Source of the DNA: Aeribacillus composti
Lineage (GTDB): Bacteria > Bacillota > Bacilli > Bacillales > Aeribacillaceae
Direction of reading: 5' to 3'
NCBI RefSeq assembly: GCF_007827555.1
Contig: NZ_VISS01000012.1
Coordinates: 1 to 64,000 of the forward strand
DNA: 64,000 bases
Below, in pieces: positions 38,110 to 47,437 of this stretch (position 1 is its first letter; each line of letters begins with the position of its first letter). The notes below the pieces were generated by a model. That model searched no databases. It was not told the DNA's origin and worked only from the letters and a program-made list of their open reading frames with translations. Position numbers and translations under genes: made by a program.

Positions 38110-39020
38110 CGATCATTTCTTAACATTTGCAAAATCTTTTCGAATTCTTCCGGGAGCGATGCTTCAAACTTCAAAAACTCTTTTGTTCTTGGATGCTCAA
38201 AACCAAGTACGCCTGCATGAAGAGCCTGTCCATGAATCGGAAGTGTTTTTTTCGGTCCATATTTTGGATCGCCGGCTAGCGGAAAACCGATATATTTCAT
38301 ATGCACGCGGATTTGATGCGTTCTCCCAGTTTCCAGCCGACATTCAATATATGTATAATCCGAAAATCGTTCCAGCACATGAAAATGGGTGACAGCTTCT
38401 TTACTGTTTGTTTTTGTTACCGTCATTTTTTGCCGATCCTTTGGATCCCTGCCGATCGGAGCATCAATTGTGGCATGATCGTGCGGAATTACCCCGTGTA
38501 CAATCGCCTTATATCTCCTTTCAACCCTCTTTTCCATTAATTGATTTGCTAATGATTCATGAGCGTAATCATTTTTGGCAACCATTAATAAACCTGAAGT
38601 ATCTTTATCAATCCGGTGAACAATTCCCGGGCGAAGGACTCCGTTAATTCCGGACAAATCTTTACAATGATATAAAAGACCGTTCACAAGCGTTCCTGAA
38701 GTGTGTCCCGGCGCTGGATGAACGACCATCCCACGCGGTTTATTGACAACGATGACATCTTCATCCTCATAGTATATATCAAGCTCCATCGGCTCAGGCT
38801 TGACATCCAGCTCTTCCGGTTCTGGAACAGATACAGTGATGACATCACCAATTTGGCACTTGTAATTGGCCTTCACCGATTTTTCATTTACTGAAACAAC
38901 CCCGTCCTTGATCCAATTTTGGACCGACGTTCTTGACCAATTCTCATCTTTATTGGCCAAAAATTTATCTATTCGTTCATGTTCCTCTTTTTCCGTCACA
39001 ATAAAAGTAAATTGCTCCAT
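38106..39020 (-). CDS. ylyB: RluD-type 23S rRNA pseudouridine synthase
   Basis: A 304-residue RluA/RluD-family enzyme. An N-terminal S4 RNA-binding domain (about 13-75) precedes the catalytic domain with VHRIDKDTSGLLMV, whose Asp is the catalytic residue, and RLETGRTHQIRVHM. RluD acts on helix 69 of 23S rRNA; the exact target of YlyB is inferred. It follows lspA with a 3-base gap, as in B. subtilis, and its end contains the pyr promoter -35. Confidence 0.93.
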   Translation of the reverse strand: MEQFTFIVTEKEEHERIDKFLANKDENWSRTSVQNWIKDGVVSVNEKSVKANYKCQIGDVITVSVPEPEELDVKPEPMELDIYYEDEDVIVVNKPRGMVVHPAPGHTSGTLVNGLLYHCKDLSGINGVLRPGIVHRIDKDTSGLLMVAKNDYAHESLANQLMEKRVERRYKAIVHGVIPHDHATIDAPIGRDPKDRQKMTVTKTNSKEAVTHFHVLERFSDYTYIECRLETGRTHQIRVHMKYIGFPLAGDPKYGPKKTLPIHGQALHAGVLGFEHPRTKEFLKFEASLPEEFEKILQMLRNDR

Positions 39021-39023
39021 TTT

Positions 39024-39485
39024 CTACTCCTTTTGCTTCTTTTCTTCAAAAAACAGAAAATATATGAAAAGTAAAATAACACCGATTGTTAAAGATGAAT
39101 CGGCAATATTAAAAATTGGAAAATTATAACCGAAAATATATGTATGGATAAAGTCCACCACCTCTTTGCGGAAAAGGCGGTCAATAAAATTCCCAATCGC
39201 TCCGCCGAGCATTAAGCTGAGAGCAACCCCCAGCATTGCATTTTGTTTCGCATATTTTTGCATATAATAAATAATCGCTACGACAACAATAATGGTAATC
39301 ACATAAAAGAACACCATCTGGTTTTGCAATATTCCCCAAGCGGCTCCTTTATTGCGGTGAGACGTTATGTATAAAAATCCGTTGATAATTTCAATGCTTT
39401 CGCCAATTTCCATATTTTTTACGATCAGCCATTTTGTCCATTGGTCGAGAGCGATGACAAATAATGCAATCAAATATTTAAGCAC
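39024..39485 (-). CDS. lspA: Lipoprotein signal peptidase (signal peptidase II)
   Basis: Membrane aspartyl protease that cleaves the signal peptide of lipoproteins after lipid attachment. About 153 residues with four membrane helices. Catalytic Asp motifs [15 protein letters not shown] and [11 protein letters not shown] are intact, as is the N-terminal DQWTKWL. I take the GTG at 39485, which has GGAGG seven bases upstream and gives the family length, over the GTG five codons earlier. Confidence 0.96.
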   Translation of the reverse strand: MLKYLIALFVIALDQWTKWLIVKNMEIGESIEIINGFLYITSHRNKGAAWGILQNQMVFFYVITIIVVVAIIYYMQKYAKQNAMLGVALSLMLGGAIGNFIDRLFRKEVVDFIHTYIFGYNFPIFNIADSSLTIGVILLFIYFLFFEEKKQKE

Positions 39486-39565
39486 ACTGCGTTCCTCCAC
39501 TCACTGGCAAGTTTCCATCAAATTTTAGCACATTTTTTGACAAACAGTAAAGAAGGGGAACAAGC

Positions 39566-39593
39566 AAAAAAGTGAAGCTTGTTCACTTCACTT
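39566..39593 (-). terminator. Terminator of ylyA
   Basis: AAGTGAA (39570-39576) pairs with TTCACTT (39587-39593), followed on the minus strand by a run of T (plus 39566-39570). It lies immediately after the ylyA stop. Confidence 0.7.
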
Positions 39594-39594
39594 C

Positions 39595-39885
39595 TTAATG
39601 ATATTCTAGTGTTTTTTTTAAATATGATTTCATATTGAGAAAATCATGAATCGTTCTGGCTGTCGGAATTTGTGCCAATTGTTCGAGCGGCAATTTTTGC
39701 AATGTTTCTTCACATATGCCATAAAGTCCATATTCCATTTTTTCCAATGCAAGCTCAACATCGTTGAGCTCATTTTTTACATCCCGGATAAAAATCGGGT
39801 CATCCAATTGACTTTTGGCGAGCCGCGCATTGAGTTCGTCCTTCATTAACGTTAATTCGTCTTTGATTTGATCGAGCGGATTCAT
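39595..39885 (-). CDS. ylyA: DksA/TraR-like protein YlyA, zinc finger degenerate
   Basis: A 96-residue mostly helical protein. The N-terminal coiled coil (LDQIKDELTLMKDELNARLAKSQLDDP) and YGLYGICEETLQKLPLEQLAQIPTA match the DksA/TraR pattern, including the family-typical YGxCE and PTAR. Only one Cys is present, so the four-Cys zinc finger is lost. B. subtilis YlyA is reported to act on RNA polymerase in forespore gene expression; that role is inferred here. ATG at 39885 has a GGGGG site; a GTG 16 codons upstream also follows AGGAGG but at only 2 bases. Confidence 0.75.
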   Translation of the reverse strand: MNPLDQIKDELTLMKDELNARLAKSQLDDPIFIRDVKNELNDVELALEKMEYGLYGICEETLQKLPLEQLAQIPTARTIHDFLNMKSYLKKTLEYH

Positions 39886-40147
39886 TATTAAAACCCCCTC
39901 GTCTGTTTTGTATTTATATTGTAACCGCCGCACTGCCTCCTATCACATTCAAGTTTTTCCACACACGCAAATAGCGGCTTGGAAATGATTCACACTTTAA
40001 AAGCTAAAAAGCTGAATTCTTCTTTCAATTTTGAGAAAAGTATTCATTTTTGAAAAAGCATCCGAGCAAACTTTTTCCAATTGACTATGACGGATTTCAA
40101 TGAAAGATCGTTCTTTTTATGACACTTCTTTATGAGGAAGCATTGCT
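39886..40147. other. Upstream region of ylyA, no gene
   Basis: About 260 AT-rich bases between the ileS terminator and ylyA. A TACAAT hexamer just ahead of ylyA could be a -10, but no good -35 matches. Nothing else is supported. Confidence 0.4.
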
Positions 40148-40176
40148 AAAAAAAAACTCCCTGTTTGCACAGGGAG
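40148..40176 (-). terminator. Terminator of ileS
   Basis: Perfect stem CTCCCTG/CAGGGAG (40157-40163 and 40170-40176) around a six-base loop, followed by nine T on the minus strand (plus 40148-40156). Confidence 0.92.
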
Positions 40177-40185
40177 CTGATAAAA

Positions 40186-42960
40186 CTATGCTAAATGGCT
40201 GTAGTGATCTTTCACAATGCTTGCACATCTTTTGCACAATGTCGGATGGTCTTGATCAGTGCCTATATCTGTTGAAACAACCCAACATCTTTCACAAGTC
40301 TCACCATCCGCTTGCTTCACAATTATTTTGATGCTATCAAATGTTTGCGCTTCTTCCGGAGCATCTTTGTAATCACCGGCAATTTCTAACTGGGAAACAA
40401 TAAACAGCTGTTTTAAGTCCTCTTGTATTGAATTGAACAATTCTTTTATTTCTTCGTTCGGATAAAGGATGAGAGCAGCATTTAACGATTTGCCGATCAC
40501 TTTTTCATTTCGGGCGATTTCCAGGGCCTTTAATACATCATCGCGAACTGACATAAACTGATCCCATTTCGCTTCAATCTCTTTGCTGCCTTCAATCTCT
40601 ACAGCTTCCGGCATATCGACAAGCTGTACGCTCTTTTCTTCAACTGATTCAATATGTCCCCATACTTCTTCTGTTGTATGCGGCAAAATCGGTGTCATCA
40701 GCTTTACAAGAGCAAGAAGCGCTTCATATAAAACCGTTTGGATAGAACGTCGATTATGGCTGTCAGCAGCCTCAATATACAGAATGTCTTTTGCAAAATC
40801 AAGATAAAATGAGCTTAGCTCAATCGTACAGAAATTGTGAACGTCATGATAGATGGATGCAAAATCATATTCTTCATATGCTTTTCGCACTTTGGCAATT
40901 AGTTTATTCAGTTTAATGAGAATATAGCGATCCACTTCTCTTAATTTTTCTACAGAAACACGATGCTGATTTGGATCAAAATCAAACAAATTTCCTAACA
41001 AGAAACGGTACGTGTTGCGAATTTTCCGATATACTTCAGATACTTGTTTTAAGATTGCATCAGAGACGCGAACGTCCGATTGATAATCAACTGATGCTAC
41101 CCATAGACGAAGAATATCTGCTCCAAACTGTTCCGTCACTTTGGCAGGAACAACAACATTTCCTAGCGATTTGCTCATTTTCCGTCCTTCGCCGTCCAGC
41201 GCAAATCCATGGCTTAAAACGCCTTTATATGGAGCTTTTCCTGTGACAGCAACTGCTGTAGACAGCGATGAATTAAACCAGCCGCGATATTGGTCAGAGC
41301 CTTCTAAATAAAGATCAGCAGGACGCTGCAAATCTTCCCGTTCAACTAAAACTGCTTGATGAGAAGAGCCTGAATCGAACCAAACGTCCATAATGTCTGT
41401 TTCTTTTGTAAAAATGCCGTTCGGGCTTGAAGGGTGTGTAAATCCTTCTGGAAGCAGGTCTTTTGCTTCGCGTTCAAACCAAACGTTCGAGCCGTGCTCG
41501 CGGAACAGTTTTGCCACATGTTCAATCGTTTCATCTGTTATGATCGGCTCCCCATTTTCACCATAAAACACTGGAATTGGCACGCCCCATGCCCGCTGAC
41601 GGGAAATACACCAATCGCTTCGATCGCGGATCATGTTATGAATGCGAATTTCTCCCCAATTAGGGATCCATTTCGTTTCTTTAATTGCTTGCAGCAATTC
41701 ATCTCGAAAATCTTTAATGGACGCAAACCATTGCGCTGTTGCTCTGAAAATCGTTGGTTTCTTTGTCCGCCAGTCATGTGGATAGGAGTGTGTAATAAAT
41801 GAAAGCTTTAGCAATGCCCCTACTTCTTCTAATTTTTCCGTTATTTTTTTATTTGCGTCATCATAAAACAATCCTTCGAACCCTGGAGCTTCTTCTGTCA
41901 TGTACCCTCTTTCGTCGACAGGACATAATACGCCTAGGTTATATTTTTGTCCGACGACAAAATCGTCTTCCCCATGGCCTGGCGCTGTATGGACGCATCC
42001 TGTACCAGCGTCGGTCGTTACATGTTCGCCAAGGATCACTAATGAATCGCGGTCATAGAACGGGTGTTTCGCAACCACATATTCCAGCTCTTTGCCTTTA
42101 AACGATTTCACTACTTCATATTCTGTCCAGTCCAGCTCTTTTGCCACTTCTTCGAGCAGGGCAGATGCGATCACAAACTTGTCAGCTCCAACCTTCACTA
42201 CAGAATATTCCAAATCAGGATGAACAGCAATTCCTAAGTTTGCAGGGATAGTCCACGGAGTAGTCGTCCAAATGACGATTTTTTCTCCATCTGTTAATAT
42301 ATTTTTTCCGTCCTTTATTTCAAATGCAACATAAATAGAAGGCGAGCGTTTGTCATAATATTCAATTTCCGCCTCTGCCAAGGCAGATTCGCTCGATGGA
42401 GACCAATAAACCGGCTTCAAGCCTTTATAAATATATCCCTTTTTTGCCATTTCTCCAAAGACGCGAATTTGCTGGGCTTCATATTCTGGTTTCAAGGTGA
42501 CATATGGATTTTTCCAGTCGCCTCGAATTCCAAGGCGTTTAAATTGCACGCGCTGGCGCTCAATTTGCTCCCATGCATATTGCTCGCAATGTTTTCGAAA
42601 TTGCGCGACATCCATCTCTTTTCGATTGATTTTTTGTTTCTTCAAAAGTGCTGTTTCAATTGGCAGACCGTGCGTATCCCATCCTGGAACATACGGTGCG
42701 CAATATCCGCTCATGGATTTATAACGGACAATAATGTCTTTTAAAATTTTGTTTAAGGCATGCCCCATATGAATATCCCCGTTTGCGAACGGAGGACCAT
42801 CATGTAATATGAAAAGAGGCCGTCCTTTCGTGCGCTCCTGCACTTTTTCATAAATATCCATCTCTTCCCATTTTTTCTGGATCTCAGGTTCTTTTTTCGG
42901 AAGGTTTCCTCTCATTGGAAAGTCTGTTTTCGGCATTCGTAACGTCTCTTTATAATCCAT
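40186..42960 (-). CDS. ileS: Isoleucyl-tRNA synthetase
   Basis: Class Ia synthetase of 924 residues charging tRNA-Ile, with an editing domain against Val. The HIGH-type motif is [14 protein letters not shown] lies in [10 protein letters not shown], the CP1 editing domain contains [11 protein letters not shown] and [16 protein letters not shown], and the C-terminal zinc site CERCWV...CKRC marks the bacterial (type 1, mupirocin-sensitive) form. ATG at 42960 ([12 protein letters not shown]) follows GGAGG; a 39-codon longer frame reads into the T-box leader. Confidence 0.97.
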   Translation of the reverse strand: MDYKETLRMPKTDFPMRGNLPKKEPEIQKKWEEMDIYEKVQERTKGRPLFILHDGPPFANGDIHMGHALNKILKDIIVRYKSMSGYCAPYVPGWDTHGLPIETALLKKQKINRKEMDVAQFRKHCEQYAWEQIERQRVQFKRLGIRGDWKNPYVTLKPEYEAQQIRVFGEMAKKGYIYKGLKPVYWSPSSESALAEAEIEYYDKRSPSIYVAFEIKDGKNILTDGEKIVIWTTTPWTIPANLGIAVHPDLEYSVVKVGADKFVIASALLEEVAKELDWTEYEVVKSFKGKELEYVVAKHPFYDRDSLVILGEHVTTDAGTGCVHTAPGHGEDDFVVGQKYNLGVLCPVDERGYMTEEAPGFEGLFYDDANKKITEKLEEVGALLKLSFITHSYPHDWRTKKPTIFRATAQWFASIKDFRDELLQAIKETKWIPNWGEIRIHNMIRDRSDWCISRQRAWGVPIPVFYGENGEPIITDETIEHVAKLFREHGSNVWFEREAKDLLPEGFTHPSSPNGIFTKETDIMDVWFDSGSSHQAVLVEREDLQRPADLYLEGSDQYRGWFNSSLSTAVAVTGKAPYKGVLSHGFALDGEGRKMSKSLGNVVVPAKVTEQFGADILRLWVASVDYQSDVRVSDAILKQVSEVYRKIRNTYRFLLGNLFDFDPNQHRVSVEKLREVDRYILIKLNKLIAKVRKAYEEYDFASIYHDVHNFCTIELSSFYLDFAKDILYIEAADSHNRRSIQTVLYEALLALVKLMTPILPHTTEEVWGHIESVEEKSVQLVDMPEAVEIEGSKEIEAKWDQFMSVRDDVLKALEIARNEKVIGKSLNAALILYPNEEIKELFNSIQEDLKQLFIVSQLEIAGDYKDAPEEAQTFDSIKIIVKQADGETCERCWVVSTDIGTDQDHPTLCKRCASIVKDHYSHLA

Positions 42961-42995
42961 TCCCATTCCTCCACATAATATTTGTTCACTAAAAT

Positions 42996-43257
42996 AAAAA
43001 AACTCCTCATCCCTAAGGGACGAGGAGGAATCTCGCGGTACCACCCTTTTAGATGCGCACAAATCATGCACATCCACTCATAAACATAACGGACTTGGCC
43101 GCCACAGCCTACTAGCATGTTTCAGCTATGGACTCAAGGGTGATGTTCATCCTTTCGCCTTTACCCGGGCTTCCACCGTCCCCGGTTCGCTGTCATAAAG
43201 GGCTTGAAAGGACTACTGTCCCTCTCATTGTTTTGTCATATTCCGTTTTATTTTCGT
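42996..43257 (-). promoter_or_regulatory. T-box riboswitch of ileS (Ile specifier ATC)
   Basis: The minus strand carries the T-box consensus AGGGTGGTACCGCG (plus 43034-43047), preceded by an ATC Ile specifier in GAACATCACC (plus 43142-43144) and AGTAGG-type leader elements. A terminator CTCCTCATCCC/GGGACGAGGAG (43003-43013 and 43017-43027) and seven T (42996-43002) follow. Uncharged tRNA-Ile should bind and prevent the terminator. Confidence 0.95.
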
Positions 43258-43287
43258 ATTATATGAAATCACGAACAAAAAAGTCAA
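43258..43287 (-). promoter_or_regulatory. SigmaA promoter of ileS
   Basis: TTGACT (plus 43282-43287) and a perfect TATAAT (plus 43258-43263), 18 bases apart on the minus strand, starting just after the divIVA stop. Confidence 0.8.
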
Positions 43288-43288
43288 G

Positions 43289-43798
43289 TTATACTTTCGG
43301 TTCTTCCGCTTCTTCTCCTAAGATTGGCTCGACATTGTATTCCATTAAGTGATCCCAATCATCATTTTTTAGCAGATCAAGCTGTGCTTCGATGAGCATT
43401 TGAAAACGGGTGCGGAATACTTTTGACTGCTTTTTCATCTCTTCGATTTCCATTGCAATTTTATGCGATTTAGCAAGTGCTTCATTGATGATTCTGTCAG
43501 CATTTTTTTCCGCTTCTTTAATGATCAGCTTCGCTTCCTTTTGAGCGTTTCTTTTCACATCTTCCGCAGCTTCCTGCGCAACTAAAATCGATTTATTTAA
43601 CGTTTCTTCTATATTTGTAAAGTGATTCAGCTTCTCGGTTAATTCCTTCACCTTTAATTCCAATTCTTTCTTTTCGCGGATGACCATTTCATAATCTTTA
43701 ATCACTTGATCTAAAAACTCATTTACTTCATCTTCATCATAGCCGCGAAAGCCTTTTGTAAATTCCTTGTTATGAATATCCAGCGGGGTTAAAGGCAC
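43289..43798 (-). CDS. divIVA: Cell-division and polarity protein DivIVA
   Basis: Peripheral membrane protein (169 residues) that recognises negative curvature at septa and poles, recruits MinJ/MinD and RacA. The N-terminal lipid-binding domain LTPLDIHNKEFTKGFRGYDEDEVNEFLDQV is intact; a long coiled coil (about 30-145) follows, and an acidic tail ends the protein. The start is GTG at 43798 with GGAGG seven bases upstream, giving the VPLTP start expected from B. subtilis MPLTP. Confidence 0.97.
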   Translation of the reverse strand: MPLTPLDIHNKEFTKGFRGYDEDEVNEFLDQVIKDYEMVIREKKELELKVKELTEKLNHFTNIEETLNKSILVAQEAAEDVKRNAQKEAKLIIKEAEKNADRIINEALAKSHKIAMEIEEMKKQSKVFRTRFQMLIEAQLDLLKNDDWDHLMEYNVEPILGEEAEEPKV

Positions 43799-43842
43799 AA
43801 ATTCCACCTCCATATGTATGTTTTTCGCAAAACACTAATCCA

Positions 43843-43873
43843 ATTATAAACGATTTTTCGACAGAATGGGCAA
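43843..43873 (-). promoter_or_regulatory. Weak candidate promoter of divIVA
   Basis: A perfect TATAAT (plus 43843-43848) with TTGCCC 19 bases upstream (plus 43868-43873) on the minus strand. The spacing is longer than ideal. Confidence 0.35.
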
Positions 43874-43893
43874 AAATCTTTCCATTTGTAATA

Positions 43894-44670
43894 TTATTTT
43901 TGTATTCCGATCTTAATGCGCCACTTATCTTTTCTTGTTTTCCCTTCAATTGCCAAAACTTTGCTTCTTCCGAATCCTCGGACAGATAACACATCATCTT
44001 CCGCAATTTCAAAATGAGCATCCTCAACAATTTTCCAATTGACTTTGACAAGACTATTTTCAATAAGCGATTTTATTTTTTGCCGAGATTGGTGATAAAC
44101 ATTTGCTAGAACAGCATCGAGCCGAAGCGAAGAAACGGTGATCAAAGAAATATCCATTTCTTCTTCATGAGAAAACACATCTTCGAATGGAATCTGTTTC
44201 AAACGAACGGAAATCTTTCCAATTTTATTCCAGTTCAGCTGCAGAAAATTGGCAATTTCTTGCGCAACCATGACTTGCACCGTTTCATCATGAATGATAA
44301 TGTCGCCGAACTTGCTCCGTTTTAAGCCGAGCGACATAAGCGATCCAAGCACTTCGCGATGTGATAATGTTACGAATTTTTTCGGGAACATGATTTCAAA
44401 TGCGAACATTGAAAAATCATCTAATGTCGGTTGAATATAGTCAGGGTAAAAAAAAGCCCGCTTTCTTTCAGCATTTTTATAGCCTCCGAAAAATTGCACG
44501 TGAACATCCGGATTTTCACCGATCAATGTCTTAATGATTTTCTGTTCCCGCGGATCTAAAAAATCGGTCAATTTTGGCCGATATTGCTCAGTCACAATTT
44601 GTTTCCATCCAAAGACTTTGTCAATGAACTCCCTTTCTTCTTTGCGAAAATGCTGATAAACACTCTCCAT
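43894..44670 (-). CDS. ylmH: S4-domain RNA-binding protein YlmH
   Basis: A 258-residue protein whose C-terminal S4 RNA-binding domain (about 180-255, SLRLDAVLANVYHQSRQKIKS) follows a YlmH-specific N-terminal domain beginning MESVYQHFRKEER. B. subtilis YlmH has recently been tied to ribosome-associated quality control, acting beside or in place of RqcH, which is also in this window. ATG at 44670 has GGAG nine bases upstream and matches family length; an in-frame TTG five codons earlier is less likely. Confidence 0.93.
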   Translation of the reverse strand: MESVYQHFRKEEREFIDKVFGWKQIVTEQYRPKLTDFLDPREQKIIKTLIGENPDVHVQFFGGYKNAERKRAFFYPDYIQPTLDDFSMFAFEIMFPKKFVTLSHREVLGSLMSLGLKRSKFGDIIIHDETVQVMVAQEIANFLQLNWNKIGKISVRLKQIPFEDVFSHEEEMDISLITVSSLRLDAVLANVYHQSRQKIKSLIENSLVKVNWKIVEDAHFEIAEDDVLSVRGFGRSKVLAIEGKTRKDKWRIKIGIQK

Positions 44671-44748
44671 AAGAGACAACTCCAATTATGATATGAAAAG
44701 AGCCGATTGGCATACAAAACAATTCGAATGTCAATCGGCGAATGAATT

Positions 44749-45015
44749 TTATGAAATCATACTAAAAAGAGCATACAGCCCATAATCTGCAAAATGCAGG
44801 GCAATCAATGCAACAATAGGAGATACATCAATCATCCCTAATGGAGGAATGATTCTTCTAAACGGTTCTAAATAAGGCTCACATATAGCCGCTAAAAATT
44901 GTCCAATGGACGTTTCCCTTGCATTCGGAAACCAAGACATCAAAATATAAATGATAATCGCATAGGAATAAATATCGAGCAAAAAACTTAATATGTTATA
45001 TATTGTCCCCATCAA
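44749..45015 (-). CDS. ylmG: YggT-family membrane protein YlmG
   Basis: An 88-residue protein with two membrane helices and the YggT motifs [16 protein letters not shown] and [27 protein letters not shown]. Associated with division-gene clusters in bacteria and with nucleoid distribution in plastids; molecular function uncertain. The start may be the TTG at 45015, at good spacing from AGGTGG, or the ATG at 45012. It lies directly behind sepF. Confidence 0.9.
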   Translation of the reverse strand: MMGTIYNILSFLLDIYSYAIIIYILMSWFPNARETSIGQFLAAICEPYLEPFRRIIPPLGMIDVSPIVALIALHFADYGLYALFSMIS

Positions 45016-45021
45016 TCATTT

Positions 45022-45483
45022 CTACCACCTTTTATTTTCATCATCTGCCATGAAATCGGAAATGGAGCCGGCGACATCTACGTTATCTGGGGTACATAAA
45101 AATATGTTTGTTCCAACACGCTGGATGTCTCCGCCAATCGCATAAACAGTGCCGCTTAAAAAATCAACAATTCTTTTTGCCTGATCATGCCCGATCCGCT
45201 GCAAATTGACAATGCATGAACGGCGGTTTTTCAGATGATCAGCAATTTCTTGCGCCTCTGAATACGTTCTTGGCTCACATAATATTACTTTAGTGGATTT
45301 TTGGGCGCTTTGCAAACTTACAACATTTTGTTTTCCGAAAGCGGCATTTTTTTCAACGCTGCTGTTGTGATTGAACATAATCGGTTCATGTTGGTGTTTC
45401 TCTTCCGGAGCTTCCATATCTTCAATCTCATAATCTTCATCATCGAGAGCAAAAAAGCTTTTAAATTTATTCTTTAAGCTCAT
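45022..45483 (-). CDS. sepF: Cell-division protein SepF
   Basis: A 153-residue FtsZ-binding protein that forms rings on the membrane and links FtsZ bundles to it. The short amphipathic N-terminus ([17 protein letters not shown]) is the membrane anchor, followed by an acidic linker and the DUF552 domain ([20 protein letters not shown] to [12 protein letters not shown]). It forms the ylmE-sepF-ylmG-ylmH-divIVA group, next to ftsAZ. Confidence 0.96.
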   Translation of the reverse strand: MSLKNKFKSFFALDDEDYEIEDMEAPEEKHQHEPIMFNHNSSVEKNAAFGKQNVVSLQSAQKSTKVILCEPRTYSEAQEIADHLKNRRSCIVNLQRIGHDQAKRIVDFLSGTVYAIGGDIQRVGTNIFLCTPDNVDVAGSISDFMADDENKRW

Positions 45484-45505
45484 CTGATTTACCTCCAGTT
45501 TCGTT

Positions 45506-46177
45506 TTATGTACCTACTAGCGAGGAGCCGATGCGAAGATAAGTAGCCCCTTCTTCAACCGCGATTTTGTAGTCGTTGGACATCCCCATTGATAGCTCTG
45601 TACATGGTGCATTCGCTATATTTAGTGCTTTCACTTGTTCCTGCAGTTGCTTTAAACTTCGGAAGCATCTTCTGATTTCATCTTCATCTTCTGTAAATGG
45701 AGCCATTGTCATTAATCCGACAACTTCGATATGGCGATACTCCTTCAACTGTTGAATAAAATCAATGCATTGTTCAGGAGCCACGCCATGCTTTGACTGT
45801 TCGCCAGATGTATTTACTTGCACAAAGCATTTGATCGTTCGATCTGCTCTTTTTTCAATTTCGTTTGCTAGCGATATTCTATCCAACGAATGAATATAAT
45901 CGACCTTGTCTATAATATTTTTCACTTTTCGAGTTTGAAGTGTGCCGATGAAATGCCAGACAGCTTTTGACCCAATGCTGTTATATTTCGATAAAAAACC
46001 GTCATCCCTGTTTTCGCCTAAGTGTAAAATGCCTGAATTTATCGCCTCTATAGCCCGTTCTACCGTTACATATTTCGTCACTGCAATAATTTGGATATCA
46101 TCTATTTTTCGATTTGATTTTTTGCATGCTTGTTCGATTTCCTGTTGGATTCGTGCTAAATTTTCTTTCACTGACAA
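45506..46177 (-). CDS. ylmE: PLP-binding homeostasis protein (YggS/PROSC family)
   Basis: A 223-residue alanine-racemase-like barrel without a second domain. The PLP Lys lies in [13 protein letters not shown], and [25 protein letters not shown] and [22 protein letters not shown] are family motifs. The family keeps pyridoxal phosphate levels and amino acid/2-oxoacid balance; no direct catalysis is established. Located between ylmD and sepF. Confidence 0.94.
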   Translation of the reverse strand: MSVKENLARIQQEIEQACKKSNRKIDDIQIIAVTKYVTVERAIEAINSGILHLGENRDDGFLSKYNSIGSKAVWHFIGTLQTRKVKNIIDKVDYIHSLDRISLANEIEKRADRTIKCFVQVNTSGEQSKHGVAPEQCIDFIQQLKEYRHIEVVGLMTMAPFTEDEDEIRRCFRSLKQLQEQVKALNIANAPCTELSMGMSNDYKIAVEEGATYLRIGSSLVGT

Positions 46178-46180
46178 GGC

Positions 46181-47008
46181 TTAGTATCCCTCCTTCAAAC
46201 CGATAAATCCCATCATTCGTCCTGTTTTCCCTTGATCTCTTCGATGGGAAAAAAACAAATCTTGATCGCAGCTTGTACAATATGAGGTCAATAGGATTTG
46301 ATGTTCCGGCACTCCTTTTTTCATTAACAATCTTTTGTTGATTTCTGCAAGATGAATAGAATAAAGGCCGTTCTCAAGCTGTTTATAAAATGTCGTCTCA
46401 TTGTCAAAAAGAGGTTTGATCGCATCGATCACATCGTCATTGACGACATAACAGCATTCGCCGATTGAAGGACCTATGGCTGCAAATATATTTTGAGCTT
46501 GCACACCTTCGTGCAAAACCCAACTGTCGATCATTTCACCTGCTATATTTTTCGCAGTCCCTCTCCAGCCCGCATGTGCGATGCCAATCAGTGAGTCTTT
46601 TGGAGAAAAAAAGAAAATCGGAACACAATCAGCAAAAAAAAGGGAAAGTAATATATTTTTTTCCGATGTGTATAGGCCGTCCGTTTGAGTGATGCATTGA
46701 CGATATGTAAAAACCCCTGATCCTTTATGTTTATTTACTACCTTGACAATTTGTTTGTCATGGACTTGATCGGCACATACCCAGTTTGGTAGATCAAAAC
46801 GAATTTTGTCCCCAATGATTTTTCGATTTTTGATCACCGTTTCCTTTTCATCATTCACATGAAGACCTAAATTTAATGAAGCAAAACCATTCTTGGAAAA
46901 TCCTCCTTTTCTCGTCGTAAAACCTGCTGTAATCTGAGAATGAAGCTTCGCCCAAGCAGGTATGGAGAAAAAAGATTCATCTGTTAATTGAAACGGTTCA
47001 TGTTTCAT
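46181..47008 (-). CDS. ylmD: YfiH/laccase-domain protein YlmD
   Basis: A 275-residue member of the CNF1/YfiH (DUF152) family; relatives show purine nucleoside phosphorylase/adenosine deaminase or copper-dependent oxidase activity. The metal and substrate residues are in ADCVPIFF, HAGWRGTAKNI and GPSIGECCYVV. ATG at 47008 (MKHEPFQL) is preceded by GAGGA; an in-frame ATG seven codons upstream is less likely. Followed by ylmE three bases on. Confidence 0.92.
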   Translation of the reverse strand: MKHEPFQLTDESFFSIPAWAKLHSQITAGFTTRKGGFSKNGFASLNLGLHVNDEKETVIKNRKIIGDKIRFDLPNWVCADQVHDKQIVKVVNKHKGSGVFTYRQCITQTDGLYTSEKNILLSLFFADCVPIFFFSPKDSLIGIAHAGWRGTAKNIAGEMIDSWVLHEGVQAQNIFAAIGPSIGECCYVVNDDVIDAIKPLFDNETTFYKQLENGLYSIHLAEINKRLLMKKGVPEHQILLTSYCTSCDQDLFFSHRRDQGKTGRMMGFIGLKEGY

Positions 47009-47090
47009 TGTACCATTCCTCTTCGACAATTCTCTTATTTTTATTTTAACATATCTTTAAGCCAACATTTAACCAAAATTCGTGCGATTC

Positions 47091-47342
47091 TTATTCTGTT
47101 TCAACATTTTTCGAAACTCTTACTAAAATAACATCTTTTCCGATTTTTACGATGTTCCTCCAAGGAATGACAATTTCTTCCCCTTTTCCAAAAAAACCTA
47201 AAACCTTCCCTTGACTAGTGATCATGATCGCTTGAATTTTACCAGTTTTTAAGTCGATGTCAACGTCTTCAATGCTTCCTAATTTTTTTCCGTCATGGAC
47301 ATTCACAACATCTTTTATTTGCAAATCGGAAATATGGATCAT
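47091..47342 (-). CDS. ylmC: PRC-barrel sporulation-cluster protein YlmC/YmxH
   Basis: An 83-residue PRC-barrel protein. MIHISDLQIKDVVNVHDGKKLGSIEDVDIDLKTGKIQ and the GFFGKGEEIVIPWRNIVKIG segment are typical of the YlmC/YmxH family that is confined to spore formers. Its function is unknown. ATG at 47342 has GAGGGG upstream. It lies between sigG and ylmD, but separate from sigG by a terminator. Confidence 0.9.
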   Translation of the reverse strand: MIHISDLQIKDVVNVHDGKKLGSIEDVDIDLKTGKIQAIMITSQGKVLGFFGKGEEIVIPWRNIVKIGKDVILVRVSKNVETE

Positions 47343-47406
47343 GCCGGCTTCTCCCCTCAAGTATTTTTACAATCAGTATATGAGTTTTTTTTTGAATGAT
47401 GATAAA

Positions 47407-47432
47407 GGGCCACATTCAAAAGAATGTGGCCC
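47407..47432 (-). terminator. Terminator of sigG
   Basis: An 11-base GC-rich perfect stem, GGGCCACATTC (47407-47417) with GAATGTGGCCC (47422-47432), and a four-base loop; the minus-strand tail is TTTAT. It lies six bases after the sigG stop. Confidence 0.85.
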
Positions 47433-47437
47433 AATGA

